From: Sinosporangium siamense
Lineage (GTDB): Bacteria; Actinomycetota; Actinomycetes; Streptosporangiales; Streptosporangiaceae
DNA: 64,000 nucleotides
NCBI RefSeq assembly: GCF_016863435.1
Contig: NZ_BOOW01000041.1
Coordinates: 1-64,000, forward strand
Direction of reading: 5' to 3'
Position numbers and translations under genes: made by a program. Positions within the stretch are counted from its first letter, which is position 1; each line of letters begins with the position of its first letter. Of this stretch, positions 1 to 8,601 are shown in pieces. The notes under the pieces are model-generated. The model was given only the letters and a program-made list of their open reading frames with translations, was not told the origin of the DNA and made no database searches.

Positions 1-1
1 G

Positions 2-988
2 GTCCACCGCCGCGCGCGCGGCGCCCGCCGCCGGCGGCGCGCCGCCGCCTGGAGCGCCCTCACCGCCGCGGGGGCCGCCGCGGTTGCGGCGGCGCTGGTC
101 CTGCCGGGCCTCCTCATACCCGAGGAACCGCCGCGGGACGTCCACGCCGCGGCGACCAGATCCCCCGCCCCCGGAAAGGAGCGCTTCACCGAACCCGACG
201 GCACCGTCTACCGCCGGCTGGGCCGTGTCAGGGTCGACTCCCCGATCCAGAAGTCGGCGTCCATCGAGGTGCCGCTCAGCGGCAAGCCTCTTGCGGTCCG
301 GATGCCGTGTGTCAACCGCGGCATCCCGGAACCGCCGACGGTTACCGTGCGCGTGCCCGGCGTCGCGACCCCGTTCACCTTGGCCGATAAGTGGGCGAAG
401 TACAGCGGCTGCGCGCACGGCACCGCCGTGGACGTCCAGCCGCTCCCGCCCACGGCCCGCACGGCGACGGTCAACGTCGAGGCGTTCATCATGCACCATC
501 CGGTGACGAAGAAGCAGCCCCCGCAGATCTGGACCGTCGACGTCTACGAGTGGACGCCGCCGGCGGTCGCCGGCCCCCCGCCCCCATCCCTCAAGATGCC
601 GCGCAGCCTCGGCGGGCCGGAGGGGAAGGTCCTCGACAAGCAGAGCATCACCTGGCCGCAGGCACGCGAAATCACCCTCGACGTGCCCTACACCAAGAAG
701 GTGGCCGGCCTGGTCATCGCCTGCTCCGGCGGCATCGCCCACCGCTCACGCACGGATGTCTGGGTGAACGGACGCAAGCTGCCCGGCAGCAACGTCTGCG
801 CCTCCCGTCCGAAGGACGGGAGCTACACCTTCACCATCTTGCGCCCGGATGTGGTGGCCGGCGGCGGCAGGCTCAAGGTCCAGGTCCGGTTGCGGACCGA
901 CCGCCCCGAATATCTGCGCCGGTCCGGCCGCATGACGGTCGCCGTCTACGGCAACCCGTTCCACCCGGCGCCCCCGCCTCCTCCCTGA
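2..988 (+). CDS. Unknown membrane-anchored protein, 5' end outside the window
   Basis: The reading frame is open from the first bases of the window to a TGA at 986-988, so the start lies upstream. An arginine-rich stretch is followed by an Ala/Val/Leu-rich hydrophobic segment (residues about 17-40 of the visible part), which looks like one membrane anchor with the remainder outside the cell. The extracytoplasmic part has several cysteines (MPCVN, SGCAH, IACSG, NVCAS) that could form disulfides, and it ends in a proline run. An internal ATG at 269 would give only a 239-residue protein and would omit the hydrophobic segment, so I prefer the longer frame. I do not recognise the family. An anti-sigma-like or cell-surface protein is possible but unproven. 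Confidence 0.6.
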   Translation, partial: VHRRARGARRRRRAAAWSALTAAGAAAVAAALVLPGLLIPEEPPRDVHAAATRSPAPGKERFTEPDGTVYRRLGRVRVDSPIQKSASIEVPLSGKPLAVRMPCVNRGIPEPPTVTVRVPGVATPFTLADKWAKYSGCAHGTAVDVQPLPPTARTATVNVEAFIMHHPVTKKQPPQIWTVDVYEWTPPAVAGPPPPSLKMPRSLGGPEGKVLDKQSITWPQAREITLDVPYTKKVAGLVIACSGGIAHRSRTDVWVNGRKLPGSNVCASRPKDGSYTFTILRPDVVAGGGRLKVQVRLRTDRPEYLRRSGRMTVAVYGNPFHPAPPPPP

Positions 989-1489
989 CGGGCTCGGCTG
1001 CGGTCCGCCCCACCTGACCTGGCCGGACCGCACCGAGCCTCACCCGGGTGAGACCCCACCAGGGCGAAGACGCCGGGCCCGCCCTGACCAGGACACCGGC
1101 CCCCTGGACCGGCCGCCAGAGACGCGGGCCACGCGGATCAGGCTCGTGCCGTACGGCAGGTGGCCCAGAACTTCGAGGCCGGCCATCCCTTACGACCGGA
1201 CCCAAGCTCCGCTTCGAGCGCCCTCCGCGCCGCCGCCATCACCGACCGGGTCGCCAGCCGACTACATGCGACCGACTAGGAGCGTGGCCAGGTGGCGTAG
1301 CAACGGCCTGTCGCCGAGCGCATGCGTGCCACGCTCTGTGAGACGGCGGACGGTCACGCGATCTGGCCGGCCCGCTGATACCGGTGGAGGGTGATTTCGG
1401 GTCGACCCGTTCACGTCTCACCACGCTGCGCACGCGCATGCTCACTCTCCGCTATCGTGTTCTCCTCGTCTCGTGTGACAGGAGGGGCC
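989..1489. other. Intergenic stretch without a recognised gene
   Basis: About 500 bases between the unknown membrane protein and the SGNH hydrolase. Short open frames exist on both strands, but none has a convincing ribosome binding site or a recognisable product. It probably holds the promoter of the hydrolase gene. I could not pick out a clear -35/-10 pair. Confidence 0.4.
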
Positions 1490-2452
1490 GTGCCGGGTTC
1501 GCGTGTCCGTGCCGCGCTGGTGGGCGTCGCAGTGTGCGCAATGTACACGACGATCGCGGCTGCCGCTCCGTCGACCAGGGCATATTCGTGGGTCGCGCTG
1601 GGCGACTCCTTCACCGCCGGGGTCGTGCAGGCGGCTGGGAAGGAGTTCGAGCCGGTGCGTGACGGGTGTGCGCGCACGTCGCTGGCCTATCCGCAGGTGA
1701 TCGCCGACCGGCTGGGGGCGGTGCTCAAGCTGACCAATGTGAGCTGTGCCAACGCCAGGATCTCGCACATCGCGAAGGAGGAGCAGGAGCCGGCCGGTCG
1801 CCACGCTCCCCCGATCTCCGCCGATCCCGATCGGCCCTTCGGCCCGGTGGCGGTGCAGCTCGACGCGGTGCGGCCCAACACCAACCTGGTCAGTGTGGGG
1901 GTGGGGAGCGGCACGCTTGGGTTCGGCGACATCCTCGTGAAGTGCATGGAGCTGGGGGCGGAGGCGCGGGGCGAAGGCTCACCCTGCAAGACACACTTCC
2001 AGGCGGAGCTGCCGCGCCGGCTGACGGAGCTGCGGGAGCAATACGACGAGATGCTCACGGCGATCCACGACAAGGCGCCCTACGCCAAGGTGATCACGGT
2101 CGGTTATCCCTACATCATTCCGCACGACGCGAAGAAGTGTGTTTACGGGAGCTTCACGGGGTTCGGCACGATCACCTGGGCCGACCTGGCGTGGTTGCGC
2201 ACCCGCGTGCTCGAGCCGCTCAACACGGCGATCAGCCAGGTGACCGAGGAGCAGGGCGACATTCACGTCGACCTATACGAGCCCGGCCGGAAACACAGCG
2301 TGTGTGACAAGGCCAACGGCCAAAACTGGGTCGACGGCCTCTATAGCCGCTACCCCGACAGCCCCGCCCTCATCCACCCCAATGCCAAGGGCCACGCCGA
2401 CACGGCCAACCGCGTGGAAGACGCCCTCCTCATCGCAGTCGGCCTGGACTGA
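1490..2452 (+). CDS. Secreted SGNH/GDSL-family hydrolase
   Basis: A 320-residue protein predicted to be a secreted lipase or esterase of the SGNH fold. The GTG start at 1490 has an AGGAGG at 1480-1485. An in-frame start about 100 bases upstream lacks such a site. An N-terminal hydrophobic signal peptide (residues about 7-26, ending in an Ala run) precedes the block I motif GDSFTAG, whose Ser40 is the likely nucleophile. Block V is seen near the C terminus as HPNAKGH (His296/His302). Paired cysteines (RDGCART, NVSCANA, KKCVYG, HSVCDK) suggest disulfides in the exported protein. The family acts on lipids, acylated glycans or similar esters, and the natural substrate cannot be read from sequence. 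It appears to be transcribed alone, ahead of the cobalamin riboswitch. Confidence 0.85.
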   Translation: MPGSRVRAALVGVAVCAMYTTIAAAAPSTRAYSWVALGDSFTAGVVQAAGKEFEPVRDGCARTSLAYPQVIADRLGAVLKLTNVSCANARISHIAKEEQEPAGRHAPPISADPDRPFGPVAVQLDAVRPNTNLVSVGVGSGTLGFGDILVKCMELGAEARGEGSPCKTHFQAELPRRLTELREQYDEMLTAIHDKAPYAKVITVGYPYIIPHDAKKCVYGSFTGFGTITWADLAWLRTRVLEPLNTAISQVTEEQGDIHVDLYEPGRKHSVCDKANGQNWVDGLYSRYPDSPALIHPNAKGHADTANRVEDALLIAVGLD

Positions 2453-2539
2453 CCTGCGGGGACATGAAACTGCCACAGCCGGATCCCCGGAATCCGGTCA
2501 AAGGATTGGCTTTGCCGTACCTGGCCCCGGGTGGTGTTT

Positions 2540-2735
2540 GCTGGAACGGTGCGAATACGCTTTTGTCCGTCAACATCGCGATGGAGGCCAGGAAGCCGGT
2601 GTGAATCCGGCGCGGTCCCGCCACTGTGACCGGGGAGCGGACCCCACTGTGACCACTGCGTAAGCGGGAAGGTCGGGGCGAGTGTTGAGCCGGGAGTCAG
2701 GAGACTGGGCTGTCGCGTTCGTCCCTACGAGGCGC
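2540..2735 (+). promoter_or_regulatory. Cobalamin (B12) riboswitch
   Basis: The leader of the binding-protein gene holds the hallmark conserved elements in order: a GAAGCCGGTG/ATCCGG stem region near 2592-2611, the B12-box-type segment CCGCCACTGTGA at 2618-2629, a further stem with GGAAGGTCGGGG, and the closing GTCAGGAGAC at 2696-2705. This is the adenosylcobalamin riboswitch consensus. It should repress the downstream transporter when B12 is abundant. The outer boundaries are approximate. Confidence 0.88.
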
Positions 2736-2756
2736 GTGGACACCTCAGGAGGCTGC

Positions 2757-3770
2757 GTGTTCGGCATTGCCCGACCCTTTTCCCTTGCCGTCGCCACAGT
2801 GACGGCTGCCGTGTTGTTGTCCGCCTGTGGTGGCGCCACTCCCAAAGCCACTCCCCAGGCCGCCCCCGAGGCCGCAAAGGAAAGCCATCAAGCGGGGTTC
2901 CCCGTCACGGTGGACAACTGCGGGGTAAGTGTGACGTTTAAGGCGCCGCCCAAGCGGGTGGTGACGATTCACCAGCATCCGGCGGAGTTGATGCTCGCGC
3001 TCGGGCTGGAGAAGGCGATGGTCGGCACGGCCTTCCCCGACTCCGCCGTGCTGGAGGAGTATCGCGCGGCCTATGAGCGTGTGCCGGAGCTGGCGAAGAA
3101 GGAGCCGTCGTTCGAGACGGTGCTGGAGGCCGATCCCGACCTGGTCTACGGCGGTTACGCCAGCGCGTTCACCGAGAAGGAGGGCCGGGGCCGCAAGGCC
3201 TTCCAGGACGCTGGTGTGAACACCTATCTCAACCTCGAATACTGCCCGCGCGAGAAGCTGAGCGTGGAGCAGGTCTACGAGGAGGTTCGCACCGTAGGGA
3301 AGATCTTCGGGGTGAACGACCGGGCCGAGGCGCTCGTAGGGGAGATGAGGAAGCGTCTCGACACCGTCGCCGCCGCCGTCAAGGACGTGAAGCCGGTGCC
3401 GGTGTTCGTCTACGACAGCGGCGACAAGTCGGCCTTCACGGCGGGCGGGGCCGGCATGGGCCAGGAGATGATCCGGCTGGCCGGCGGTGAGAACGTCTTC
3501 GGAGACCTTCGCAAGGTGTTCGGCGACGTGTCGTGGGAGCAGGTCGTGGAGCGCAAGCCGGAGGTGATCCTGATCTACGACTACGCGGGGGCCGGTTCGG
3601 TGGAGGACAAGAAGAAGTTCCTCCTCTCCCACAAGCCGCTCGCCGACGTGCCCGCCGTCAAGAATCAGCGTTTTCTCGTCGTGCCGCTGACCGCGACACT
3701 CGTCGGGGTGCGCCCGCCTGCCGCAGTGGAGGAGCTGGCGCGTTTCCTGCACCCGAAGAGCTTTTCGTGA
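2757..3770 (+). CDS. ABC transporter substrate-binding lipoprotein, probable corrinoid uptake (BtuF/FecB-like)
   Basis: A 337-residue periplasmic-binding-type lipoprotein. The GTG start at 2757 has AGGAGG at 2747-2752, directly after the riboswitch. A longer frame from 2682 would run through the riboswitch and is unlikely. The signal peptide ends in a lipobox (LLSAC) near residue 25, so the mature protein is lipid-anchored. It then shows the FecB/BtuF fold pattern, with PKRVVTIHQHPAELMLALGL near the start of the mature domain and a second lobe ending in VRPPAAVEELARFL. The neighbouring FecCD-type permease and ATPase complete the importer. The family binds siderophores, haem or corrinoids. The B12 riboswitch makes cobalamin or a precursor the best guess. 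Confidence 0.85.
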   Translation: MFGIARPFSLAVATVTAAVLLSACGGATPKATPQAAPEAAKESHQAGFPVTVDNCGVSVTFKAPPKRVVTIHQHPAELMLALGLEKAMVGTAFPDSAVLEEYRAAYERVPELAKKEPSFETVLEADPDLVYGGYASAFTEKEGRGRKAFQDAGVNTYLNLEYCPREKLSVEQVYEEVRTVGKIFGVNDRAEALVGEMRKRLDTVAAAVKDVKPVPVFVYDSGDKSAFTAGGAGMGQEMIRLAGGENVFGDLRKVFGDVSWEQVVERKPEVILIYDYAGAGSVEDKKKFLLSHKPLADVPAVKNQRFLVVPLTATLVGVRPPAAVEELARFLHPKSFS

Positions 3771-3772
3771 CC

Positions 3773-4816
3773 ATGCGCTTCACGCTGGTCGTGGGGCTTC
3801 TCGCAGGTGCGCTGGCGGTGGCGATGACGGTCGCGCTCGGTGTGGGCGCCGTTCAGGTGCCGCCCGCCGAGGTGTGGGGCATCGTCGGGCACCGGCTGGG
3901 GTTGCCCTGGCCGGCCGAGGTGTCCTGGACGCGGGCCCGCGAGACCATCATCTTCGACGTGCGCGCCCCGCGTGTGCTGCTGGGCGCGGTGTGCGGGGCG
4001 GGGCTCGCCGCCGTCGGCACGGCGATGCAGGCGCTGGTCCGCAATCCGCTGGCCGACCCCTATCTGCTCGGCGTCTCGTCGGGGGCGTCGTTCGGCGCGG
4101 TGACGATGATCGTGCTGGGCACGACGTTGTTCGGCACGCGCGGGTCGCTGCCGTTGGCGGCGTTCGCCGGGGCGCTGGCCGCGATGGTGCTGGTGTTCGC
4201 GGCGGCGCGGGCCGGCGGCGGTGTTTCGTCGCTGCGGCTGGTGCTGGCGGGGGTGGGGGTGGCGTCGGTGTTCGCGGCGCTGACCAGTTTTCTGCTGCTG
4301 ACCGCCGAGCGCGGGAACGAGGCCCGCGAGGTGTTGTCGTGGACGCTCGGCGGGCTCGGCGGCGTCGGCTGGGACACGTTGTGGCTGCCGCTCGCGGTGC
4401 TGGTGGCGGCCTCGGTGTTCCTCATGACGCAGGCGCGCAACCTCAATCTGCTGCTGGCGGGTGAGGAAGCCGCCGCCACCATGGGGCTCGCCGTGGGGGC
4501 GTTCCGGGTGCGGATGTTCGTGCTGCTCTCGCTGGTCACGGGTGTGCTGGTCTCGGCCGCCGGGCCCATCGGGTTCGTCGGCCTGATGGCGCCGCACGCG
4601 GTGCGTGTCCTGGTGGGCGGCGACCATCGGCGTGTCATGCCGGCCGCGATCCTGGGCGGCGCGATCTTCCTGGTGCTGGCCGACGTGGCGGCCCGCACGA
4701 TCAGCGCGCCGCAGGAGATCCCGGTGGGAGTGCTGACGGCGCTCTGCGGCGGTCCGTTCTTCCTGTGGCTGATGCGGCGCGGAAGCAGGCGCGCCGAGGG
4801 AGGTGCGGCGCTGTGA
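3773..4816 (+). CDS. FecCD-family ABC transporter permease, probable corrinoid importer
   Basis: A polytopic membrane protein of about 347 residues with the FecCD signature NPLADPYLLGVSSGASFGA near residues 90-108 and the conserved GPIGFVGLMAPHAVR segment near residues 263-277. It forms the translocation pore of the importer with the lipoprotein upstream and the ATPase downstream. ATG 3773 is used here. An in-frame GTG at 3767 overlaps the stop of the preceding gene as GTGA and is an equally plausible start, which would imply translational coupling. The stop overlaps the GTG of the next gene. Substrate is inferred from the riboswitch only. Confidence 0.87.
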   Translation: MRFTLVVGLLAGALAVAMTVALGVGAVQVPPAEVWGIVGHRLGLPWPAEVSWTRARETIIFDVRAPRVLLGAVCGAGLAAVGTAMQALVRNPLADPYLLGVSSGASFGAVTMIVLGTTLFGTRGSLPLAAFAGALAAMVLVFAAARAGGGVSSLRLVLAGVGVASVFAALTSFLLLTAERGNEAREVLSWTLGGLGGVGWDTLWLPLAVLVAASVFLMTQARNLNLLLAGEEAAATMGLAVGAFRVRMFVLLSLVTGVLVSAAGPIGFVGLMAPHAVRVLVGGDHRRVMPAAILGGAIFLVLADVAARTISAPQEIPVGVLTALCGGPFFLWLMRRGSRRAEGGAAL

Positions 4817-5607
4817 ACGACGCGTACGGCACAAGCCCGGCAGGCCGCCTCGACGTCGACGGCGTGTCCCTCAGCGCGGGGACGTTCCGCATCGTGCGCG
4901 ACCTGTCGCTCACCGCCGCCCCCGGTGAGGTCGTCGGTCTCGTCGGCCCCAACGGCAGCGGCAAGTCCACTCTTCTCCGCTCGGTCTACCGCGTTGTGCG
5001 TCCGGCGGCGGGGCGGGTGTCCGTGGACGGGCAGGACGCGTGGTCGATCGGATCGCGGTCCTACGCCCGGATGGTGGCCGCCGTGGTGCAGGAGGCGGCG
5101 TCCGTCGAAGGCGACCTCACCGTGCGGGAGGTCGTGGCCATGGGGCGCACGCCGTACAAGCGGCTGCTCGACGGCGAGACGCCGGACGACCGGCGGGCGA
5201 TGACGACCGCCCTCGACGGCGTCGGCGCCGCGCATCTCACGCACCGCACCTTCACCCACCTGTCGGGGGGTGAGAAGCAGCGGGTGCTCATCGCGCGGGC
5301 GCTCGCCCAGCGGCCGGCGCTGCTGGTGCTCGACGAGCCGACCAACCACCTGGACATCCGCCACCAGCTCGACGTGCTGGCCCTGCTGCGGCGGCTGCCC
5401 GCGACGGTGCTGCTCGCCTTGCACGACCTCAACCTGGCCGCCGCCTTCTGCGACCGGATGTATGTGCTCAAAGCCGGGCAGGTAGCCGCCAGCGGCCCGC
5501 CCGCCGAGGTGCTCACCCCCGCACTCATCTCCGAGGTGTACGGCGTGGCCAGCGAAGTAGCCGTACATCCTCGCACTGGCACACCTCAGGTGACATACCT
5601 GACTTAG
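4813..5607 (+). CDS. ABC transporter ATP-binding protein, probable corrinoid importer (FecE/BtuD-like)
   Basis: A 264-residue single-domain ATPase. The Walker A motif is GPNGSGKST (about residues 46-54), the signature is LSGGEKQR (about residues 151-158), Walker B is LLVLDEP, and the switch histidine is in LLALHDLN. The GTG start overlaps the permease stop (GTGA, 4813-4816). An ATG at 4765 would overlap the permease by about 50 bases and is less likely. It powers the FecCD-type importer and is the last gene of the riboswitch-controlled operon. Confidence 0.88.
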   Translation: MNDAYGTSPAGRLDVDGVSLSAGTFRIVRDLSLTAAPGEVVGLVGPNGSGKSTLLRSVYRVVRPAAGRVSVDGQDAWSIGSRSYARMVAAVVQEAASVEGDLTVREVVAMGRTPYKRLLDGETPDDRRAMTTALDGVGAAHLTHRTFTHLSGGEKQRVLIARALAQRPALLVLDEPTNHLDIRHQLDVLALLRRLPATVLLALHDLNLAAAFCDRMYVLKAGQVAASGPPAEVLTPALISEVYGVASEVAVHPRTGTPQVTYLT

Positions 5608-5732
5608 GGAGGGAAACTTACTTACAGGTCACGACAACCACCACACGTGGGCAAGTATCCCCGGTCTCCCCCGCCTGCCTAGGGTGAAAAGGCGAGCGTA
5701 TGTGACACGTCAAACAGCATAAGGGGAACCAC

Positions 5733-7127
5733 TTGTCTGCCGCCGACGTGAACGCCCCACTAGCCGCACCCGGGCAACCGCGGAGGATTCCCCGGGCCTC
5801 CGGGGGGCTGCCGCTGATCGGGCACAGCCTTCGCCTGCTGCGGGATCCGCTTCCGCTCCTCGACTCCCTGTCCGCCTACGGCAACCTCGTCAGCGTGCGT
5901 GTGGGCCCCCTGGACCTGATCTTCATCTGCGATCCGGCACTGGCCCGCCGCGTGCAACTGGACGACCGCACCTTCGACAAGGGCGGGGCGCTTTGGAGGC
6001 GCATCCGCGAAACCCTCGGCGACGGGCTGCTGACGTGCCCGCACAGCAGGCACCGCCGCCAGCGCCGCCTGACCCAGCCGGCGTTCAACTCGCCCCGGAT
6101 GCCCGGCTACGCCAAGACGATCGGCGACGAGACCGCCGCCCTCCTCGCCACCTGGCACAACGGCAGGCTCGTCGACGTCGTGGCCGAGACGACGGAACTC
6201 AGCATGCGCATCGCGCTGGCCACGATGTTCTCCACCGGCCTGCCGCCCGAGTCGCGCGACCACTTCATCGCCGATCTCGACGTACTCCTCCAGGGTGCCT
6301 ACCGCCGCTCGCTCACGCCACCCGCGATCACCCGCCTCCCCACGCCCGGCAACCGCCGCTATCTGCAGGCCGGCGAACGTATGCGGCACATGCTGGAGAC
6401 CATCGTGGCCGAACGCCGCGCCCGCGGCGGCGACCGGGGCGACCTGCTGTCGGCGCTCCTCGCCGCCCGCGACGAGGAGGCCGATCCTGCGGTTGGCGAG
6501 TCGGCCAGGTTGTCCGACGGCGAGGTCATCGACCAGGTGGTCACGTTCTTCACCGCCGGGTCCGAGACCACCGCGGGCATCGTCCAGTGGGCGCTGCACG
6601 AACTCACAAAGGCCCCCGAGGTGGCCGAGCGGGTGCGCGCCGAGGTCGACGAGGTGCTCGCGGGGGCGCCGGCCGGCATCGAGCACCTGCCGCGCCTGGC
6701 GGAGACCGGCAGGGTCGTCTCGGAGATCCTGCGGCTCTACCCGCCCGGCTGGTTCGTCATGCGGCAGGTCACCGCCGACATCGACCTCGGCGGCCACCGC
6801 CTGCCTGCGGGCTCGACCCTGGTCGTCAGCAGCTATGTGATCCACAACCGGGCCGACCTCTACGAGAACCCGCGGCACTTCGACCCCGCCCGGTGGCTTG
6901 ATCCCGGCCGCTCGTCCCCGCAGAACGACGCCTACTTCCCGTTCGGCATGGGCGCCCGCAAGTGCATCGGCGACCAATTCGGCCGGCTTTCGAGCACACT
7001 CATGCTGGCGGACATCATGGCGAAGTGGCGGCTGGAAGCCGTGCCCGAGCATCCGGTACGGCTGGAGGCCGGGTTGACGCTGCGCCCCGCGGGCTTGAAG
7101 CTCCGCGCGATCGCCCGCACCCCGTAG
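5733..7127 (+). CDS. Cytochrome P450
   Basis: A 464-residue soluble bacterial P450 that would insert one oxygen atom into a hydrophobic substrate, using electrons from a ferredoxin. No ferredoxin is encoded next to it. The I-helix oxygen-binding motif AGSETTAG lies at about residues 275-282, the K-helix ExxR is E331-R334 (EILR), and the haem loop is FPFGMGARKCIG with Cys411 as the thiolate ligand. All key residues are present. The start is a TTG with AAGGGGA 6-7 bases upstream. The N-terminal GLPLIGHSLRLLRDP is the proline-rich hinge region seen in terpene and fatty-acid-type CYPs. It lies about 11 kb from the PKS-associated genes and on the other strand, so a role in that pathway is possible but not indicated. 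Confidence 0.92.
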   Translation: MSAADVNAPLAAPGQPRRIPRASGGLPLIGHSLRLLRDPLPLLDSLSAYGNLVSVRVGPLDLIFICDPALARRVQLDDRTFDKGGALWRRIRETLGDGLLTCPHSRHRRQRRLTQPAFNSPRMPGYAKTIGDETAALLATWHNGRLVDVVAETTELSMRIALATMFSTGLPPESRDHFIADLDVLLQGAYRRSLTPPAITRLPTPGNRRYLQAGERMRHMLETIVAERRARGGDRGDLLSALLAARDEEADPAVGESARLSDGEVIDQVVTFFTAGSETTAGIVQWALHELTKAPEVAERVRAEVDEVLAGAPAGIEHLPRLAETGRVVSEILRLYPPGWFVMRQVTADIDLGGHRLPAGSTLVVSSYVIHNRADLYENPRHFDPARWLDPGRSSPQNDAYFPFGMGARKCIGDQFGRLSSTLMLADIMAKWRLEAVPEHPVRLEAGLTLRPAGLKLRAIARTP

Positions 7128-7283
7128 CCCTCCCGTCCGTCGACCCGGCCCGGTGCGTGTTCGCCCGGCGGAGTTTCATCGCGGCGTTCTTCCACCGGCG
7201 TCTGAGGCGGCGCGGCGGTGGTCTGCTCGGCGGGCCGTCGGCGAGGTTCCCGGAGTTCGTGCACGTGCCCCGACTAGCTGATC

Positions 7284-7814
7284 TCAGCCTGCGGCGGTGG
7301 CGTCGGGTTTGAGGTCGGGGCAGCGCCGCTCGCGGGCATAGCGGTAGGAGAACTCGAAGTGCCACCACTCATTGGCATAGATCCGGCACAGGCCGTACCT
7401 ACCGTTTGTGCTCTCCAGCCAGCGTGCGGCGGGCTCCGGGCCGACGTCGATCGCCAGGCCCTTCACGTGGGCCGATTTTTCGGGCGGCAACACATATTCA
7501 CGGGCTTTGGCGGCTGAGCCGTACTTCCGCACGGCCTGGCGGAACTCGCTCCGCTGCTGCTCGGCGGTGCGGTAGCCCGAGGTGATGTGCAGGGTGTGAC
7601 CCGCCGCCGCGGCGGCCTTGGCCGCGCGGTGGTAGGCCTTGCGGGTGCCGGGGGTGAGGCCGCCCTTGGGGGTGTCCGCCGTGCGAGGGGCGGGGTCCCG
7701 CCGCACGGCGTCCGCGGACTGTTCGGGGAGTACGGCGCAGCCGGTGAGCATCGCCAAGATCACCATGGCACCGGCTACGAGCGCCGAAGGCGGGTGGTTT
7801 CTCTCGTTTTTCAC
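7284..7814 (-). CDS. VanY-type D-Ala-D-Ala carboxypeptidase family lipoprotein
   Basis: A 176-residue protein of the zinc D,D-carboxypeptidase (peptidase M15B) family, which removes the terminal D-Ala from peptidoglycan stem peptides. A short N-terminal signal ends in a lipobox (MLTGC), so it should be lipid-anchored outside the membrane. The zinc site is visible as SAHVKGLAID (His116, Asp123) and EWWHFEF (Glu149, His152). GYRTAEQQ is the conserved substrate-loop motif. I chose GTG 7814. The longer frame from 7928 would overlap the start codon of the divergent response regulator. The gene is divergent from the OmpR-type two-component operon, which suggests a common cell-envelope response. Confidence 0.82.
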   Translation of the reverse strand: MKNERNHPPSALVAGAMVILAMLTGCAVLPEQSADAVRRDPAPRTADTPKGGLTPGTRKAYHRAAKAAAAAGHTLHITSGYRTAEQQRSEFRQAVRKYGSAAKAREYVLPPEKSAHVKGLAIDVGPEPAARWLESTNGRYGLCRIYANEWWHFEFSYRYARERRCPDLKPDATAAG

Positions 7815-7914
7815 AGGACCCAGGCTGGAAAGACGAGGACCTGACCACGTCCATGGATTGTCATGGTCGTGCCACAGAATCGGCCCCCAGTCCGGTTTAG
7901 GTGTGTTTTGCCTG

Positions 7915-7926
7915 GATACTGGGGTC
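7915..7926 (+). promoter_or_regulatory. Candidate -10 box for a leaderless response-regulator transcript
   Basis: GATACT at 7915-7920 ends 6 bases before the ATG at 7927. No Shine-Dalgarno sequence precedes that ATG. This spacing would put the transcription start at or next to the start codon. The match to the -10 consensus is moderate and no good -35 is visible. Confidence 0.3.
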
Positions 7927-8601
7927 ATGGCTCACGTACTACTCATCGAGGACGACCCGGCGCTGCGCACCGGGCTCGGCATGGGCCTGCGGCAACAGGG
8001 GCACACGCTCCATGAGGCGGCCACCGGCGAGGAGGGGCTGGACCTGCTCCGGGCCGTGCTCCCCGACATCGTCGTGCTCGACCTGATGCTGCCGGGCATC
8101 GATGGGTTCGAGGTGTGCAGGCGGATCCGCGCCGCCGGCACCACCCCGATCGTCATGCTGACCGCCCGCGACGACGACCTCGACGTCGTCAGCGGTCTTG
8201 AGGCGGGCGCCGACGACTACGTCGTCAAACCCATCCGCCCCCGCGTGCTCGACGCGAGGATCCGTGCGGTGCTGCGCCGCGCGGACCACACGCCGACCGG
8301 GCCCGAAAGGTACGGCGAGCTCACCGTCGACAGGGGCGCCCTCACGGTGACACGCTCCGGGGAGCCGATCGCGCTGACGCCGACCGAGTTGCGCATGTTG
8401 CTGGAGTTGTCCCGCTCGCCGGGCCAGGTGATGTCCCGGCAGCACCTCCTGCAGGCGGTGTGGGAGCACGACTACCTCGGGGACTCCCGCATCGTGGACG
8501 CCTGCGTGCAGCGTCTCCGCGCCAAGATCGAGGAGAACCCGTCGCAGCCCGTCTACGTGCGAACGGTGCGCACCTTCGGCTACAGGTTCCACCCCGCGTG
8601 A
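7927..8601 (+). CDS. OmpR/PhoB-family response regulator
   Basis: A 224-residue two-domain regulator. The N-terminal receiver (residues 1-120) has the acidic pocket IEDD, the phospho-acceptor Asp52 in VVLDLMLPG, the Thr in MLTARDD and the Lys in VVKPI. The C-terminal winged-helix DNA-binding domain ends with VRTVRTFGYRF, typical of OmpR/PhoB proteins. It forms an operon with the sensor kinase downstream (GTGA overlap at 8598-8601). The VanY-like gene is divergent from it, so it may be one of the targets. Confidence 0.93.
   Translation: MAHVLLIEDDPALRTGLGMGLRQQGHTLHEAATGEEGLDLLRAVLPDIVVLDLMLPGIDGFEVCRRIRAAGTTPIVMLTARDDDLDVVSGLEAGADDYVVKPIRPRVLDARIRAVLRRADHTPTGPERYGELTVDRGALTVTRSGEPIALTPTELRMLLELSRSPGQVMSRQHLLQAVWEHDYLGDSRIVDACVQRLRAKIEENPSQPVYVRTVRTFGYRFHPA

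Noticed and set aside
5733-7127. Cytochrome P450 as a tailoring enzyme of the PKS cluster
   Set aside because: It is on the other strand and about 11 kb from the PKS-associated genes, with unrelated genes between. Not excluded, but unsupported.
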